Source: Candidatus Sumerlaeota bacterium
GTDB lineage: Bacteria; Sumerlaeota; T1SED10-198M
DNA length: 25,715 nt
Assembly: GCA_003554345.1 (NCBI GenBank)
Contig: PWGE01000009.1
Coordinates: 1-25,715 of the forward strand
Reading direction: 5' to 3'
This document shows positions 15,918 to 24,709 of the stretch, piece by piece (within the stretch, counting starts at the first letter, position 1; each line of letters starts with the position of its first letter). The translations under genes and the position numbers were made by a program. Below the pieces are notes generated by a model. That model was not told where the DNA came from. It did not search any database and worked only from the letters and a program-made list of their open reading frames with translations.

Positions 15918-17355
15918 GAGAAAGCCTCCCGAGGTATTCATTGATCAAACTTTTCTGAGATTTGTCGCTACTGCACCAATCTTCAAAGAAAGACAGAAGA
16001 GAGGTGGGATAATTTGACAGAAGATACTGGATAAAATAAGAACGAATAGAATCGTAATCAAAAGAAAGTGAAGATAGATGTTTTTGCTGGTTTTTGAAAA
16101 ACCGAAAAGAAGTTTTAATCTCTTTCTCTTCCAGTAAAGGTGTTTTAGCCATCGGTGTTCTGGGTTTTGGAACAAAAATACCAAACTTGATAGTTATTCG
16201 TTTTGCTTTTCCTGTCTTTTTTGAACACTTTTTCACCATGTTATTCAGTATATGTAAAAAGCGGACAGTGTTGTTATGGGTTTCCTGATTTTCACCGGGC
16301 AATCCTAACATAAAATATAATTTCACTTGCTGTAAACCCCTATAAAATGCCTTTTCTACTATACTAAATATTTTTTCATTTACAATGTTTTTATTCAGAG
16401 AAAAACGCAGGGATTCATCGCCGGTCTCAGGAGCGAGAGTAAGACTCTGTTGTCCGGAATCGACTAAAAGTCCCAGTATTTCCTCATTAATTTCATCCAG
16501 ACGGAGGGAAGAGAAAGAAACCCGATATTGATGTTTACGGGAATAATTAATGAAATCAGTAAGACCTTTCCAGGACCCAATAGCTGAAGAAATGATACCA
16601 ATATTCTTATTGTTTTGCCGGGAGAGGACTTTTTTCACGCTTTTCCAGCTGCATTGACTGAAGGGAAATTGTTGATTCCCGATAAAACAGAAGCGGCAGC
16701 GGTAAGGGCAACCCCTGGTGACTTCAATGAGAAATTTGTTTTTGAAAGTGGTGCAGGGGGTGGTGATTTGGGAATGACGGGGAATAGAGCACCCTGAAGA
16801 TTTTTTTATAATCTCTCGGTAAGGGGGGCTGCACAATATTTCTTGCAGGTTTGCAAGGCGCTCCCAACGGGTATCTCCTTTTAAAAGCGCCTGGATTAAC
16901 CTTGAACCGTACTGTTCTATGTCCCCCGGTAACAAAAAATCAAAACACCCTTTTAGAGGAGAAGGGTTTATATTAATTGCAAGCCCACCTCCAATTATAA
17001 GGGGGTCACTGTTTTTCCGTTTTCTTTTATCAATGGTGATATTCTGTCGATGAAGAAACTCTATAGCTTTAAGATATCCTGGTTCAAAAGGAATGCTGAA
17101 TGCTATTACATCAAATTCGCTGGCCTTTCTTTGATTTTCAAAAGAGTAAGGGAGGGCTTTTTCGTAAAAAAAACGCTCACAATTTATTTCCGGGAAAGAG
17201 TTAAAATATCGATATACTACCTGAAATCCAAGGTTGGACATGGCGGGCTCATAGTTATCCGGGTAGATCAGAGCAATATTGCATGGCAAACCAAAAGGTT
17301 TCTGGATAGTGCCTTTTTCCCTGGTAATAAGATAATGATGACGGGATTCTTTCAT
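15910..17355 (-). CDS. Radical SAM protein with B12-binding-like N-terminal domain
   Basis: 481 residues. The N-terminal part (IALIYPDNYEPAMSNLGFQ, about 27-45) resembles the corrinoid-binding-like domain of the TIGR03960-type radical SAM family, without an obvious cobalamin-ligating His motif. The radical SAM core begins near 208 with the iron-sulfur motif CPYRCRFC (Cys216, 220, 223). LAPETGDESLRF and LGLPGENQET further along are typical of this group. TIGR03960 proteins are often linked to a DUF2344 tRNA-modification-like domain or gene; I see none here. The reaction is therefore unknown. The start is 7 bases after the glycosyltransferase stop, and the stop overlaps the next gene. Cytoplasmic. 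Family assignment is good; substrate is open. Confidence 0.92.
   Translation of the reverse strand: MKESRHHYLITREKGTIQKPFGLPCNIALIYPDNYEPAMSNLGFQVVYRYFNSFPEINCERFFYEKALPYSFENQRKASEFDVIAFSIPFEPGYLKAIEFLHRQNITIDKRKRKNSDPLIIGGGLAININPSPLKGCFDFLLPGDIEQYGSRLIQALLKGDTRWERLANLQEILCSPPYREIIKKSSGCSIPRHSQITTPCTTFKNKFLIEVTRGCPYRCRFCFIGNQQFPFSQCSWKSVKKVLSRQNNKNIGIISSAIGSWKGLTDFINYSRKHQYRVSFSSLRLDEINEEILGLLVDSGQQSLTLAPETGDESLRFSLNKNIVNEKIFSIVEKAFYRGLQQVKLYFMLGLPGENQETHNNTVRFLHILNNMVKKCSKKTGKAKRITIKFGIFVPKPRTPMAKTPLLEEKEIKTSFRFFKNQQKHLSSLSFDYDSIRSYFIQYLLSNYPTSLLSFFEDWCSSDKSQKSLINEYLGRLSHV
15925..15930 (-). promoter_or_regulatory. Shine-Dalgarno that decides the start of the unknown secreted protein
   Basis: GGGAGG lies 7 bases before ATG 15917, inside the 3' end of the radical SAM gene. 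The longer start at 15941 has no comparable site. Confidence 0.6.
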
Positions 17356-17362
17356 GCGTCTG

Positions 17363-18823
17363 CTATTTTTTCTGTCCGGGAAATGAAGAGTCAGACAGAT
17401 TTTTTACAGTCAAGATTAAAAAAAAGAATACAAGGATAATATTCAGAAGCGGTGGAATCATTCTATACCATGGTAATGCGGGCGAAAGGGCGAGATGATA
17501 CCACCAGACATCGATATATCCATTACGGATAAGCCAGAGGTGGCCTGCAAGAGCTGATTGGTCCGGCACAAATAAAGACTGGTAAAACTGATGTGGTGAA
17601 AGATTTTTATAAGATATGAGATAGTAAAGATGGTAATCCATAAAGGAGGCGATACTACCGAGAAATTGGATAAAAAAACCGCTGATTGCTGTGATAATAA
17701 AGAGGGATTTTTGTTTCAGATTTTGCAGGGGATAGAGCAGGAACGCCACTCCCAGGAGAGGCACACATAGATATATATGACGGGGGCCCCAGTCCCAGCC
17801 ACCGGCCCAGTTTTGCCAGGCACTGTAAAATACAAAATAGATGATAACGGTAGCTATAAGAAAGTAAAAGAGCGGGCAGGAAAGCTTCTTTTTTAAAACA
17901 GGCAGGGTGAAAAGAGCGGGAATAAGAACCGGGGAGTAAAGGAAAAGGCTTCGTCCTGTGGAAAAAAGGAAACCGTAAATGCTGATGAGAAGAGGAGCGG
18001 AAAAAGCGATGCCTTCTTCTTGTGCCTCATAGCCGGTAATGAAAGGATTTCCATGATGCCGGTAATTTAAGTAAAGTATGAACGAACCAAATAGAATGAT
18101 GATAAAGGTGGTGAGACTGATTTTTCTCCATTCATGCCATCCCGCTTTTTTTAAGAAAAACAATAAAAAAAGAAAGGCCCACAGTAAACTATCCTGCCGT
18201 ACCCATAAGGCGATACCGGTAAGTATACCTGTAGAAACGGCAATTTTCCAGCTTATGGGGGTAAGCATGAAATAGAAAACCATTAAAAAGAGCAAGCCGA
18301 CCGCTGGCTCACTGAAGTAAGTCCGGCTGTACGGGAAAATAAAAGAGGCGCAAAGAAAAATAACCGTCATTGTAATGCTGCGCAAATGATTTCCTGTTAA
18401 TTTTATACCGATAAGGTAAAGCACCACTCCCATAAGTCCGAAAACGATGTGATTGAATAAGGAGACCCAGTGTCTAAGCCAGAAATGGCGTAATTCGGGA
18501 GGGTGAAAACGCTGGGTATCATGTCTGTAGACGTTTAACAGGTTTTCAGAAAGCAGCGGATAGGTTGCCTGGCCGATAAGGTATAGAGGGATAGATAAAA
18601 CTGAAATGCCCGGTCCATACTGGGGATATTCCTGGCCATCCTTGCCGGTCATAGTGCCGAATCCATGAACGGGTTCGATGGCAAAAGATTGTTCTGTTAC
18701 CAGACTTTCAGTGAGACGGAATCTGATTTCATCATCTTGAGGAAAAAAATGGCCACTATGAAAAAGAAGGGAGTAGAAAAAGAGGAAAAAAAAGAGCAAA
18801 ACTGATAACCTGGTTGGAGTCAT
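17363..18823 (-). CDS. GT-C-fold membrane glycosyltransferase (GT39/ArnT-like)
   Basis: 486 residues with about ten or more membrane spans. The first periplasmic loop carries an acidic QDDE motif (29-32), the site of the catalytic Asp/Glu in the PMT/ArnT group, followed by YPQYGPGISVLSIPLYLIG (about 67-85), a characteristic stretch of these enzymes. They transfer a sugar from a polyprenyl-phosphate carrier to a protein or lipid on the periplasmic side. Acceptor and donor cannot be predicted. The start lies 8 bases after the receiver-protein stop and lacks a recognisable Shine-Dalgarno, so translation may depend on coupling. It sits between signalling genes and the radical SAM gene in one operon. 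Confidence 0.88.
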   Translation of the reverse strand: MTPTRLSVLLFFFLFFYSLLFHSGHFFPQDDEIRFRLTESLVTEQSFAIEPVHGFGTMTGKDGQEYPQYGPGISVLSIPLYLIGQATYPLLSENLLNVYRHDTQRFHPPELRHFWLRHWVSLFNHIVFGLMGVVLYLIGIKLTGNHLRSITMTVIFLCASFIFPYSRTYFSEPAVGLLFLMVFYFMLTPISWKIAVSTGILTGIALWVRQDSLLWAFLFLLFFLKKAGWHEWRKISLTTFIIILFGSFILYLNYRHHGNPFITGYEAQEEGIAFSAPLLISIYGFLFSTGRSLFLYSPVLIPALFTLPVLKKKLSCPLFYFLIATVIIYFVFYSAWQNWAGGWDWGPRHIYLCVPLLGVAFLLYPLQNLKQKSLFIITAISGFFIQFLGSIASFMDYHLYYLISYKNLSPHQFYQSLFVPDQSALAGHLWLIRNGYIDVWWYHLALSPALPWYRMIPPLLNIILVFFFLILTVKNLSDSSFPGQKK

Positions 18824-18831
18824 AAGGTGTT

Positions 18832-19965
18832 TTAATTAAAAAAGCCTGTCTGAAAGATAAGAAAATAAAAGCCAAAAATGAGACCGCCTACCACCAGAAC
18901 GTTAAAAAAGGACTGAATTAAGACTGCCAGCGTGAGCTTCTTTCGTAATAATGGGGCAAAACGGGTTTCAACCATATCCCGGATCATTTGTTCTGATACT
19001 TTTTGTACTTCGAAAGGAAGTATATTAGAAATACTTTTTTTTACGGCCATTTCGGATAAAGATGGGAGCTTGGTATCAGCAACTCTGTTAACAGATTGGT
19101 CTGCCACTTCTTCAACCAGATTGACCAGCCTGTTACTTATCTCAGGAACAACATTTTTGGTGGCTTCTTCTACTTCACTTCTGGCCTGGTGCGGTAACAT
19201 GTCTTCCAGATGGTGGCGTATTTTTTCATGGGCTAATTCCGGGATAATCATGGCAGAAGCATTTTTAACTGCTTTTTCAGTACTTTCAGCGAGGATTTCG
19301 TCCAGTTGTTCGACTATCCGCCGGTCTACCATATTTTCTATCATTGATTCTGCTACGTGTTTGACTGTTGAACGAACCAGTTCCTGCTCTTTTTTTTCAG
19401 AAAGGTTGCAAACCATATTATTAACTTCTTCATCTGCCTTTTGAGAGACAATTTTAACAATTTGTTGCAATGATTTTTCAGCAATAATACGTGTTCTTTT
19501 ATCAACGGCTTCTTGAATTGCTTCCTCGGCAATTAATTGGATGTGATTTTCTGCAGCTTCCCGCAAATAAATTTCTGCGCGTTTTTTGATGTGCTTTTCT
19601 TCCAGAATGTTATTTATCTTGGAAATAAGATCCTGCTGATCAAATGGTTTGAGAATGTAACCATCTGCGCCACCCATGTTTTGAGAATAACGTTCATACA
19701 CTTCATCTTCATCCACCAGCAACATAACAGGCAACTCAAATGTTTTTTTGTGGTTTTTGAGCATCTTACAGATTTCTTCACTGTTTTCACCGCTGAGATT
19801 GCTGTCCAGAAGAATGAGGTCGATGTCCTGAATATCAGGATGTGTGATTGTTGCCAGTCCATTTGTTGCTCCGGAGACTCTGAATCCTGCACTTGCTAAC
19901 ATTTCCTGGGTTGTTTCTACAACCGACAGGTTGTCGTCTATGAGTAGAATATGTTCAAAAGCCAT
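18832..19965 (-). CDS. Receiver-domain protein with amphipathic helical repeats and C-terminal membrane anchor
   Basis: 377 residues. REC domain 1-120: acidic pair Asp10-Asp11, phospho-acceptor Asp54 (LLDSNL) and Lys106 (LKPF) are present, but the switch Thr/Ser is Val84. No DNA-binding output follows. Residues about 125-340 are Ala/Val/Glu-rich amphipathic helices with repeated phrases such as IIPELAHEKI and VVPEISNRLV; comparable VPEL repeats occur in receiver proteins of deltaproteobacteria (memory). Residues about 346-372 form one strong hydrophobic span at the very end, so the protein should be tail-anchored with the receiver in the cytoplasm. The DUF4388 gene is 18 bases upstream. A good ribosome site (AGGAG) precedes the ATG. 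No kinase gene is nearby. Confidence 0.92.
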   Translation of the reverse strand: MAFEHILLIDDNLSVVETTQEMLASAGFRVSGATNGLATITHPDIQDIDLILLDSNLSGENSEEICKMLKNHKKTFELPVMLLVDEDEVYERYSQNMGGADGYILKPFDQQDLISKINNILEEKHIKKRAEIYLREAAENHIQLIAEEAIQEAVDKRTRIIAEKSLQQIVKIVSQKADEEVNNMVCNLSEKKEQELVRSTVKHVAESMIENMVDRRIVEQLDEILAESTEKAVKNASAMIIPELAHEKIRHHLEDMLPHQARSEVEEATKNVVPEISNRLVNLVEEVADQSVNRVADTKLPSLSEMAVKKSISNILPFEVQKVSEQMIRDMVETRFAPLLRKKLTLAVLIQSFFNVLVVGGLIFGFYFLIFQTGFFN

Positions 19966-19983
19966 GGTAATTCTCCTGATTTG

Positions 19984-21342
19984 TTACCAAACCTTTTGTG
20001 GTACCCGGTTTAGTTTCTTTTTATTCAGCCTTTCTAATTCATTTACAAGATCCTGATGCAGTTCTTTGTAAATCTTGCGAACCTTCTCTTCTCCTACTTT
20101 TTGAGTTCCAATCTGATAGATTTCTGAAAGGACCTCATGTAAAGCATGGATAATATCTTCCGTGGTATTGTTGAAAGACTCGACATTATCAGGGATAAAA
20201 ATCCTTAACCGCTCATATTTATGCCACTCCAGACCTTCACTTCCAAACTTGACGATATCAATTCGGGGATATTGCCGGATTTTTTCTTTCCAGAGATTGA
20301 TATATAATAAATGATCATCATCAGATTCAATGAACTCCGGAATCTGGGCTAAGTTGCCAAAGAAAAGATTATTGAAAAGAATGCAAACCCCGACAGAAGT
20401 TTGAATATTGTACTTATCGATTGGAAACCCTGTGTTTTTTTCATTAGAATTGTTGGAAAATCCAGCTAACTGCAGTAGTTTCTTGAAAGATAATCCCTTT
20501 TCTTTTACATTTTGTTTTTTCTGTTGAGCGATCTCTTCTGGCTTGAGTGGTTTCTGAGAAGGGTCTGCATAGGCTTCTTTTTCCATTCTTTTACTGTATA
20601 AGTCAAATTCAAAGAGATTTTGGGGACGGATCAGATCCAGCTTGATAAGGTTAAACAGGGCCCGATATAATTCGTATCTACTGGCATTATGGAGTTGTAA
20701 CAGGGAGTGGACTGAAAGCTTGCCCGAAATGAGTGAAAAAACCTTCCATTCGTTTAAAGAAAGATTAATGTTGTAGAAAAAAGTACTATCAACTTCTTTG
20801 TTGGCAAATATTAAATCTTCACTGTAAATTTCGGAAAGAAACTTGACCCATTCCTGACTTCTCCGGTTTCCTTCTATTACCAGAGGTTCTACTTCTATGG
20901 AAAGAGATGGGAAAAGACCGGGGTTTAATGTGTTGAGATTGTCAAATTTAAACTCGCCATTCTTAAAGCGAAATAAATCAAGAATTTCTTCTTCCAGGTA
21001 TAACCGTATAAAACTATTCAGTTCTTTTTCTGTTACAAAGCCATTCTTAATAACGAGTTCAGCCAGTGCTTGTGTATTAATAGAGTTTTCATCCATATTG
21101 TGATCATCAAGAAGATGTTTATAAGAGTTGTAAGATAGTTTTTCCTGGTGGAAAAGAATCTCTTTTAAGGGCAAAGGTTCTTCATTAGTGGTAAGAAAAG
21201 CAATGTTACCGTTATCAAAGTACACCTTAACCTTTCCTTTTTTTTCCAGGTTAAGGTTGCAGATGCCGGTAAGTTTTGAACTGGCTATGAACTGAAATAT
21301 TTCTGTAATATCAAAGGAAGAGATGCTGCCTTCAAGTTCCAT
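19984..21342 (-). CDS. DUF4388 (PatA N-terminal-like) protein
   Basis: 452 residues. The first roughly 100 residues are a DUF4388 domain: the pattern MELEGSISSFDITEIFQF, then SSKLTGICNLNL and KVKVYFDNGNIAFL is characteristic. A second helical segment (about 95-160) contains LAELVIKNGFVTEKELNSFI, as found after DUF4388 in related proteins. The C-terminal part (about 310-450) is a charged region I do not recognise. No membrane span or signal. DUF4388 proteins are often fused or adjacent to receiver domains in gliding or social signalling systems; here the receiver is the next gene. Its start is 6 bases after the binding-protein stop, preceded by GGTGGTG. It may relay the receiver signal or scaffold it. 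Confidence 0.88.
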   Translation of the reverse strand: MELEGSISSFDITEIFQFIASSKLTGICNLNLEKKGKVKVYFDNGNIAFLTTNEEPLPLKEILFHQEKLSYNSYKHLLDDHNMDENSINTQALAELVIKNGFVTEKELNSFIRLYLEEEILDLFRFKNGEFKFDNLNTLNPGLFPSLSIEVEPLVIEGNRRSQEWVKFLSEIYSEDLIFANKEVDSTFFYNINLSLNEWKVFSLISGKLSVHSLLQLHNASRYELYRALFNLIKLDLIRPQNLFEFDLYSKRMEKEAYADPSQKPLKPEEIAQQKKQNVKEKGLSFKKLLQLAGFSNNSNEKNTGFPIDKYNIQTSVGVCILFNNLFFGNLAQIPEFIESDDDHLLYINLWKEKIRQYPRIDIVKFGSEGLEWHKYERLRIFIPDNVESFNNTTEDIIHALHEVLSEIYQIGTQKVGEEKVRKIYKELHQDLVNELERLNKKKLNRVPQKVW

Positions 21343-21348
21343 AATATT

Positions 21349-22656
21349 TCACCACCATTCTAATTCAGTTAATGCTCGTTGCTGGGCTTCATGGAGAGCC
21401 TGTTCAGGAGTAAGGGTAAGATTGAGCGACTTTTCCACAGCAGAACGAATAAAAGGCCGTATATTAGCCCAGTAATGGGCTCTGGGATCGTAATTCCCCA
21501 TTTCAAATTGTGATATCACAGCCTTATAAGCCGGGAAATCCTCAACATATTCCTCAAGTTCAGGTGTTTCCAGTACTGAATACCGGACAGGGGTGTAACC
21601 GGTTTCAATAGCCCATTTGAGATTATTTTCTTTATTGGTAAGGAATTTCAGGAACTCCCAGGCGTATTCCTGGACACGGGCACTGCGGGTATCCAGAATT
21701 CCTACATTTGTGCCCTCAAATAAAGTGGCTCGCTTTTTGTTACCAGGCATGGGGTAGGCCCCCCATTCAAAACGCATGGTACCATCGTCCCGTCGTAATG
21801 CTCTTTCAATAAAAGGTATGCCTGCAGAGCTTCCATAAAACATGCTTATGCGGCCTGTGCCAAAGAGTTGGCTCAGGTATCCCCTCTCCTGGAGTGAAAC
21901 ATTTTGGTTGTGGACAAGATCCACGATAAACTCCAGGGCTTCTATTGCTTCCGGGGAATTGAGCTGGGGCTGGCCTTCTTCGTCAAGGTACTGCCCGCCA
22001 TTCTGGTAAAGATACAGGGAAAAAGTGGCTTCTACAGGTCTTATACCCAGTCCAAATTGGTCGATCCGGTTGTTACCCGTCAAGTCCCTGGTGAGTTTCC
22101 TTCCGGCTTCTAATTTGTCTTCCCATGTGGTAGGAACTTCATCTATGCCCGCTTCCTGGAAATGATCTTTATTGACAAAAAAGACATAACTGCTTTTATT
22201 AAAAGGGAGGGTATAAAGTTTATCATCCCATGAATTATTCGATATAAATATGTCTATGAAGTCATCTAAGTCTTCCTGGAATTCAGGATCTTCATCGACA
22301 AACTTTTGAAGAGGTTGAATGGCGTCAGCTTCTATAAAAAGACTTGTCCATGTTTCATACATCTGGGTGATGACGGGAGGGTTTCCTGCCTGGATAGAAG
22401 CTATGAGTTTCTGATTCAAAGATCCGTAAGCTCCCTGATAAACAGGGATGATCTCTACTTCTTCCTGTTGTTCGTTGAAATCATCAGCGATTTCCCGGAG
22501 GAGTTCACCATGATCACCAGCCATGGAATGCCAGAATTCTATGCGTATTCGGCGGCCCTCATATTCGGAAGTCATATCCCCGCATGAAAAACAGAAAATG
22601 GTAAGGACGGCACATAAAAAAGTTAAACGTATCGAAACTTTCCAGAATTTCGGCAT
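21349..22656 (-). CDS. Family 1 extracellular solute-binding lipoprotein (sugar ABC type)
   Basis: 435 residues. The N-terminal signal ends in CFSC (Cys25), an imperfect lipobox. The mature protein starts RIEFWHSMAGDHGELL, the classic opening of family 1 binding proteins such as UgpB and MalE, and continues with VYQGAYGSLNQKL, AGNPPVITQMYE and PFNKSSYVFFVNKD at the usual places. Family members bind sugars or glycerol-3-phosphate in the periplasm and hand them to two permeases of the MalF/MalG class. No such permease or MalK-type ATPase is in the window; the OppDF pair at 11248-13174 belongs to a different class. The gene follows rpmB by 44 bases. It might instead serve as a sensor for the signalling genes downstream; that is inference. 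Confidence 0.93.
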   Translation of the reverse strand: MPKFWKVSIRLTFLCAVLTIFCFSCGDMTSEYEGRRIRIEFWHSMAGDHGELLREIADDFNEQQEEVEIIPVYQGAYGSLNQKLIASIQAGNPPVITQMYETWTSLFIEADAIQPLQKFVDEDPEFQEDLDDFIDIFISNNSWDDKLYTLPFNKSSYVFFVNKDHFQEAGIDEVPTTWEDKLEAGRKLTRDLTGNNRIDQFGLGIRPVEATFSLYLYQNGGQYLDEEGQPQLNSPEAIEALEFIVDLVHNQNVSLQERGYLSQLFGTGRISMFYGSSAGIPFIERALRRDDGTMRFEWGAYPMPGNKKRATLFEGTNVGILDTRSARVQEYAWEFLKFLTNKENNLKWAIETGYTPVRYSVLETPELEEYVEDFPAYKAVISQFEMGNYDPRAHYWANIRPFIRSAVEKSLNLTLTPEQALHEAQQRALTELEWW

Positions 22657-22700
22657 GCCGCTAAACCACCTTTTGTGTGGAATGAATGCGTGGATAAATA

Positions 22701-22886
22701 TTAGATCTTTTCTACCTTGCCGGCTTTAAGGCAACTTGTACATATATAAGCCTTTTTGGAACGACCGGCTTTTTTAATTTTGATGTGGCGTATATTAGCT
22801 CCAAAAATCCTCTTACGCCGGTTGTTGGAGTGGCTTACATTGTTCCCGATTAATCTTTTTTTACTGCAAATTTCACAAACAGCCAT
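22701..22886 (-). CDS. rpmB: 50S ribosomal protein L28
   Basis: 61 residues, the normal bacterial length. The L28 signature GNNVSHSNNRRKR (14-26) and a C-terminal CLKAGKVEK segment are clear. Four Cys (4, 7, 49, 52) make the zinc-ribbon version of the protein. L28 is a large-subunit component near the E site. A good ribosome site (AAGGAG) precedes the ATG by about 9 bases. It heads a run of closely spaced minus-strand genes, and no convincing terminator separates it from the binding-protein gene. Confidence 0.97.
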   Translation of the reverse strand: MAVCEICSKKRLIGNNVSHSNNRRKRIFGANIRHIKIKKAGRSKKAYICTSCLKAGKVEKI

Positions 22887-22929
22887 AGTATTCTGCTCCT
22901 TCTTTTCTCATTATTAATATAATTTTATT

Positions 22930-22955
22930 GTACAAATTTATTGTGCAAATTGTAC
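22930..22955. promoter_or_regulatory. AT-rich promoter region of rpmB with imperfect inverted repeat GTACAA...TTGTAC
   Basis: GTACAA (22930-22935) and TTGTAC (22950-22955) form arms that extend to 9 bases with one mismatch. On the minus strand TACAAT boxes and a TTGCAC sequence lie inside it, so promoter and operator functions may overlap. The rpmB start is about 45 bases downstream. No regulator is identified. Confidence 0.3.
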
Positions 22956-22991
22956 CTGAAATTCTTTATTTCTCCACTTAATTTCATGATT

Positions 22992-24695
22992 TTAGTATTC
23001 AAAAGCACTTCGTCCAATAAATTCACGCAAGAGGGAGGTGGGAGGTACTTCGGTATCAGAAATATCCAGAAAATACGAAAGAAATTTTAATAAACGACGT
23101 ATTTCGCAATATTCTTCTCTGGTTTTCGGGACATCTTTGAGTATGGGTTCTGCAAAACGCTTTAATATTGCCAATTCATAAATAAGAGAAGAATTAAAAA
23201 TGATGTCGGCATTTTCCTGGAAAGGAAAAATCCAGCGTTCTTCTCCATCTCGAACGCTTGGCCATCTGCCAATGGTATCTAATGCACCATGACCGCGAAA
23301 GTGGTGGTCTCTGACCATTCTACGGAGTAAACGAAGATCAGTGGTTGGTATTCGGTTATGATTGTCAATATTGAGCTGAGTAAGAGCACTTACATATATT
23401 TTGTATTTTTGGTGGCCGGGAATCGAGGAGGTAAGCATGTTGTTCAGTCCATGAATGCCTTCGATGATAAGTATCTGATCTTCTTCTAAACGAATTTTGT
23501 TTCCGTCATAATATCGCTGACCACTTTTAAAATCAAATTTGGGGAGTTCGACACTCTTTTCTGCAAGAAGATCACGGAGGTTTTTATTGAGAAGTTCCAG
23601 GTCCAGAGCTTTTATGTGTTCAAAATCATAATTCCCATTTTTGTCCCGCGGAGATTTGGAACGATCAAGAAAATAGTTATCAAGCGATAAACTTATAGGA
23701 AAACGACCGTTTACCCGGAGATGGATGTTTAAACGCTTGGCAAATGAGGTTTTTCCAGAACTTGATGGTCCGGCAATGAGAACAATTCTGAGTCCTTTTC
23801 GCTTTGTGATTTCATCAGCAATAATGGAAAGCTTCTTTTCATGAAATGCCTCAGATACTTTTATGATTTCGCTGATTTCTCCGGAAACAATACAATTATT
23901 CAATTCACCTATGTTGGTTACACCCAATATCCGGCTCCATTTATGATATTCCCGGTAGATTTCGAATAATTTGGGTTGATCTATGGGACCGTTTTTTTCT
24001 TCAAATACTTTGTAGTCCGGTGCCCGTAAGATAAAGCCTTCCTGATAGGGTATGAGATCGAAATATCCAATGAATCCCGTTGAAATAGCAAGTGGGGCAT
24101 AATAGTAATCATAAAGGTCTCCCAGACGGCAAACACTCACCTGATGTTTTTTGGAATTCAGTAATAAATTGACTTTATCAGGATAATCTTTTCGGAATAA
24201 TTCAATGGCTTCTCCCAGGTTGATTTTTTTGCGTTCAATCGGTAAATCCAAATCAATAATTTCCTGCATTCTTTTTTTTATATTCTTTAAAACATTGGAA
24301 GTCACTTTTTCAGTTCTCAGGTCTAATTCTCCGTAAAGTCCTTTGTTTAGGGAATGATGGATGTAAAGAAAACCTTTGGGATAAAGATCCTTCATTGCTT
24401 TGAAGAGTATAAAAGTCAGGGTTTGTTTATAACATTCCAGTCCCGGTAAAGAAAGGATGGGAACCAGTTTTAAGATGTTGGTATTTTCGTGAAAACGATG
24501 ACTAAAACTGCGAAAGCGATTATTTAAAATGGCGCATATATATTTTTTCCGAACGTTGATCTTTTTTTTGTATAAAAAATCAATTATCATTGAGTTTCTT
24601 TCAACCCGGAACGTATTACCATTATAAAGCACATCTACGGGATCTTTTAAACTTTCTTTTTTCTTGCTGACACCTTTTTTGTTATTATCTTTCAT
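22992..24695 (-). CDS. ThrRS N-terminal-like domain fused to uridine kinase-family P-loop kinase
   Basis: 567 residues from ATG 24695, preferred over ATG 24746 because AGAGAGG (24703-24709) sits 7 bases upstream. After a Lys-rich leader, an N-terminal TGS-like region (VDVLYNGNTFRVERNS) leads into a segment like the threonyl-tRNA synthetase second domain (KAMKDLYPKGFLYIHHSLNKGLYGEL). The C-terminal half is a uridine kinase/phosphoribulokinase-type domain: Walker A GPSSSGKT (309-316), SLSLDNYFLDR, YDFEHIKALD and LIIEGIHGLN. This fusion is known in Clostridia, Bacteroidetes and Thermotogae and probably phosphorylates a nucleoside with ATP or GTP. Synthetase catalytic motifs are absent. It is separated from rpmB by 105 bases. 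Confidence 0.93.
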   Translation of the reverse strand: MKDNNKKGVSKKKESLKDPVDVLYNGNTFRVERNSMIIDFLYKKKINVRKKYICAILNNRFRSFSHRFHENTNILKLVPILSLPGLECYKQTLTFILFKAMKDLYPKGFLYIHHSLNKGLYGELDLRTEKVTSNVLKNIKKRMQEIIDLDLPIERKKINLGEAIELFRKDYPDKVNLLLNSKKHQVSVCRLGDLYDYYYAPLAISTGFIGYFDLIPYQEGFILRAPDYKVFEEKNGPIDQPKLFEIYREYHKWSRILGVTNIGELNNCIVSGEISEIIKVSEAFHEKKLSIIADEITKRKGLRIVLIAGPSSSGKTSFAKRLNIHLRVNGRFPISLSLDNYFLDRSKSPRDKNGNYDFEHIKALDLELLNKNLRDLLAEKSVELPKFDFKSGQRYYDGNKIRLEEDQILIIEGIHGLNNMLTSSIPGHQKYKIYVSALTQLNIDNHNRIPTTDLRLLRRMVRDHHFRGHGALDTIGRWPSVRDGEERWIFPFQENADIIFNSSLIYELAILKRFAEPILKDVPKTREEYCEIRRLLKFLSYFLDISDTEVPPTSLLREFIGRSAFEY

Positions 24696-24702
24696 ATTGT
24701 TG

Positions 24703-24709
24703 CCTCTCT
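24703..24709 (-). promoter_or_regulatory. Shine-Dalgarno that decides the uridine kinase start
   Basis: AGAGAGG is 7 bases before ATG 24695. The longer start at 24746 has GAGG only about 12 bases away and lies only about 12 bases after the predicted transcript start. Confidence 0.55.

Noticed and set aside
17050-17439. 129-residue plus-strand frame
   Set aside because: Antisense to the radical SAM gene and the end of the glycosyltransferase gene; no recognisable protein features.
18932-19444. 170-residue open frame on the plus strand
   Set aside because: Lies antisense to the repeat region of the receiver protein, is a Ser/Thr-rich low-complexity translation and has no ribosome site; the minus frame has clear domains.
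11248-22656. OppDF ATPases as partners of the binding lipoprotein at 21349-22656
   Set aside because: Family 1 binding proteins work with MalFGK-class permeases and ATPases, not with OppDF; the genes are also on opposite strands and far apart.
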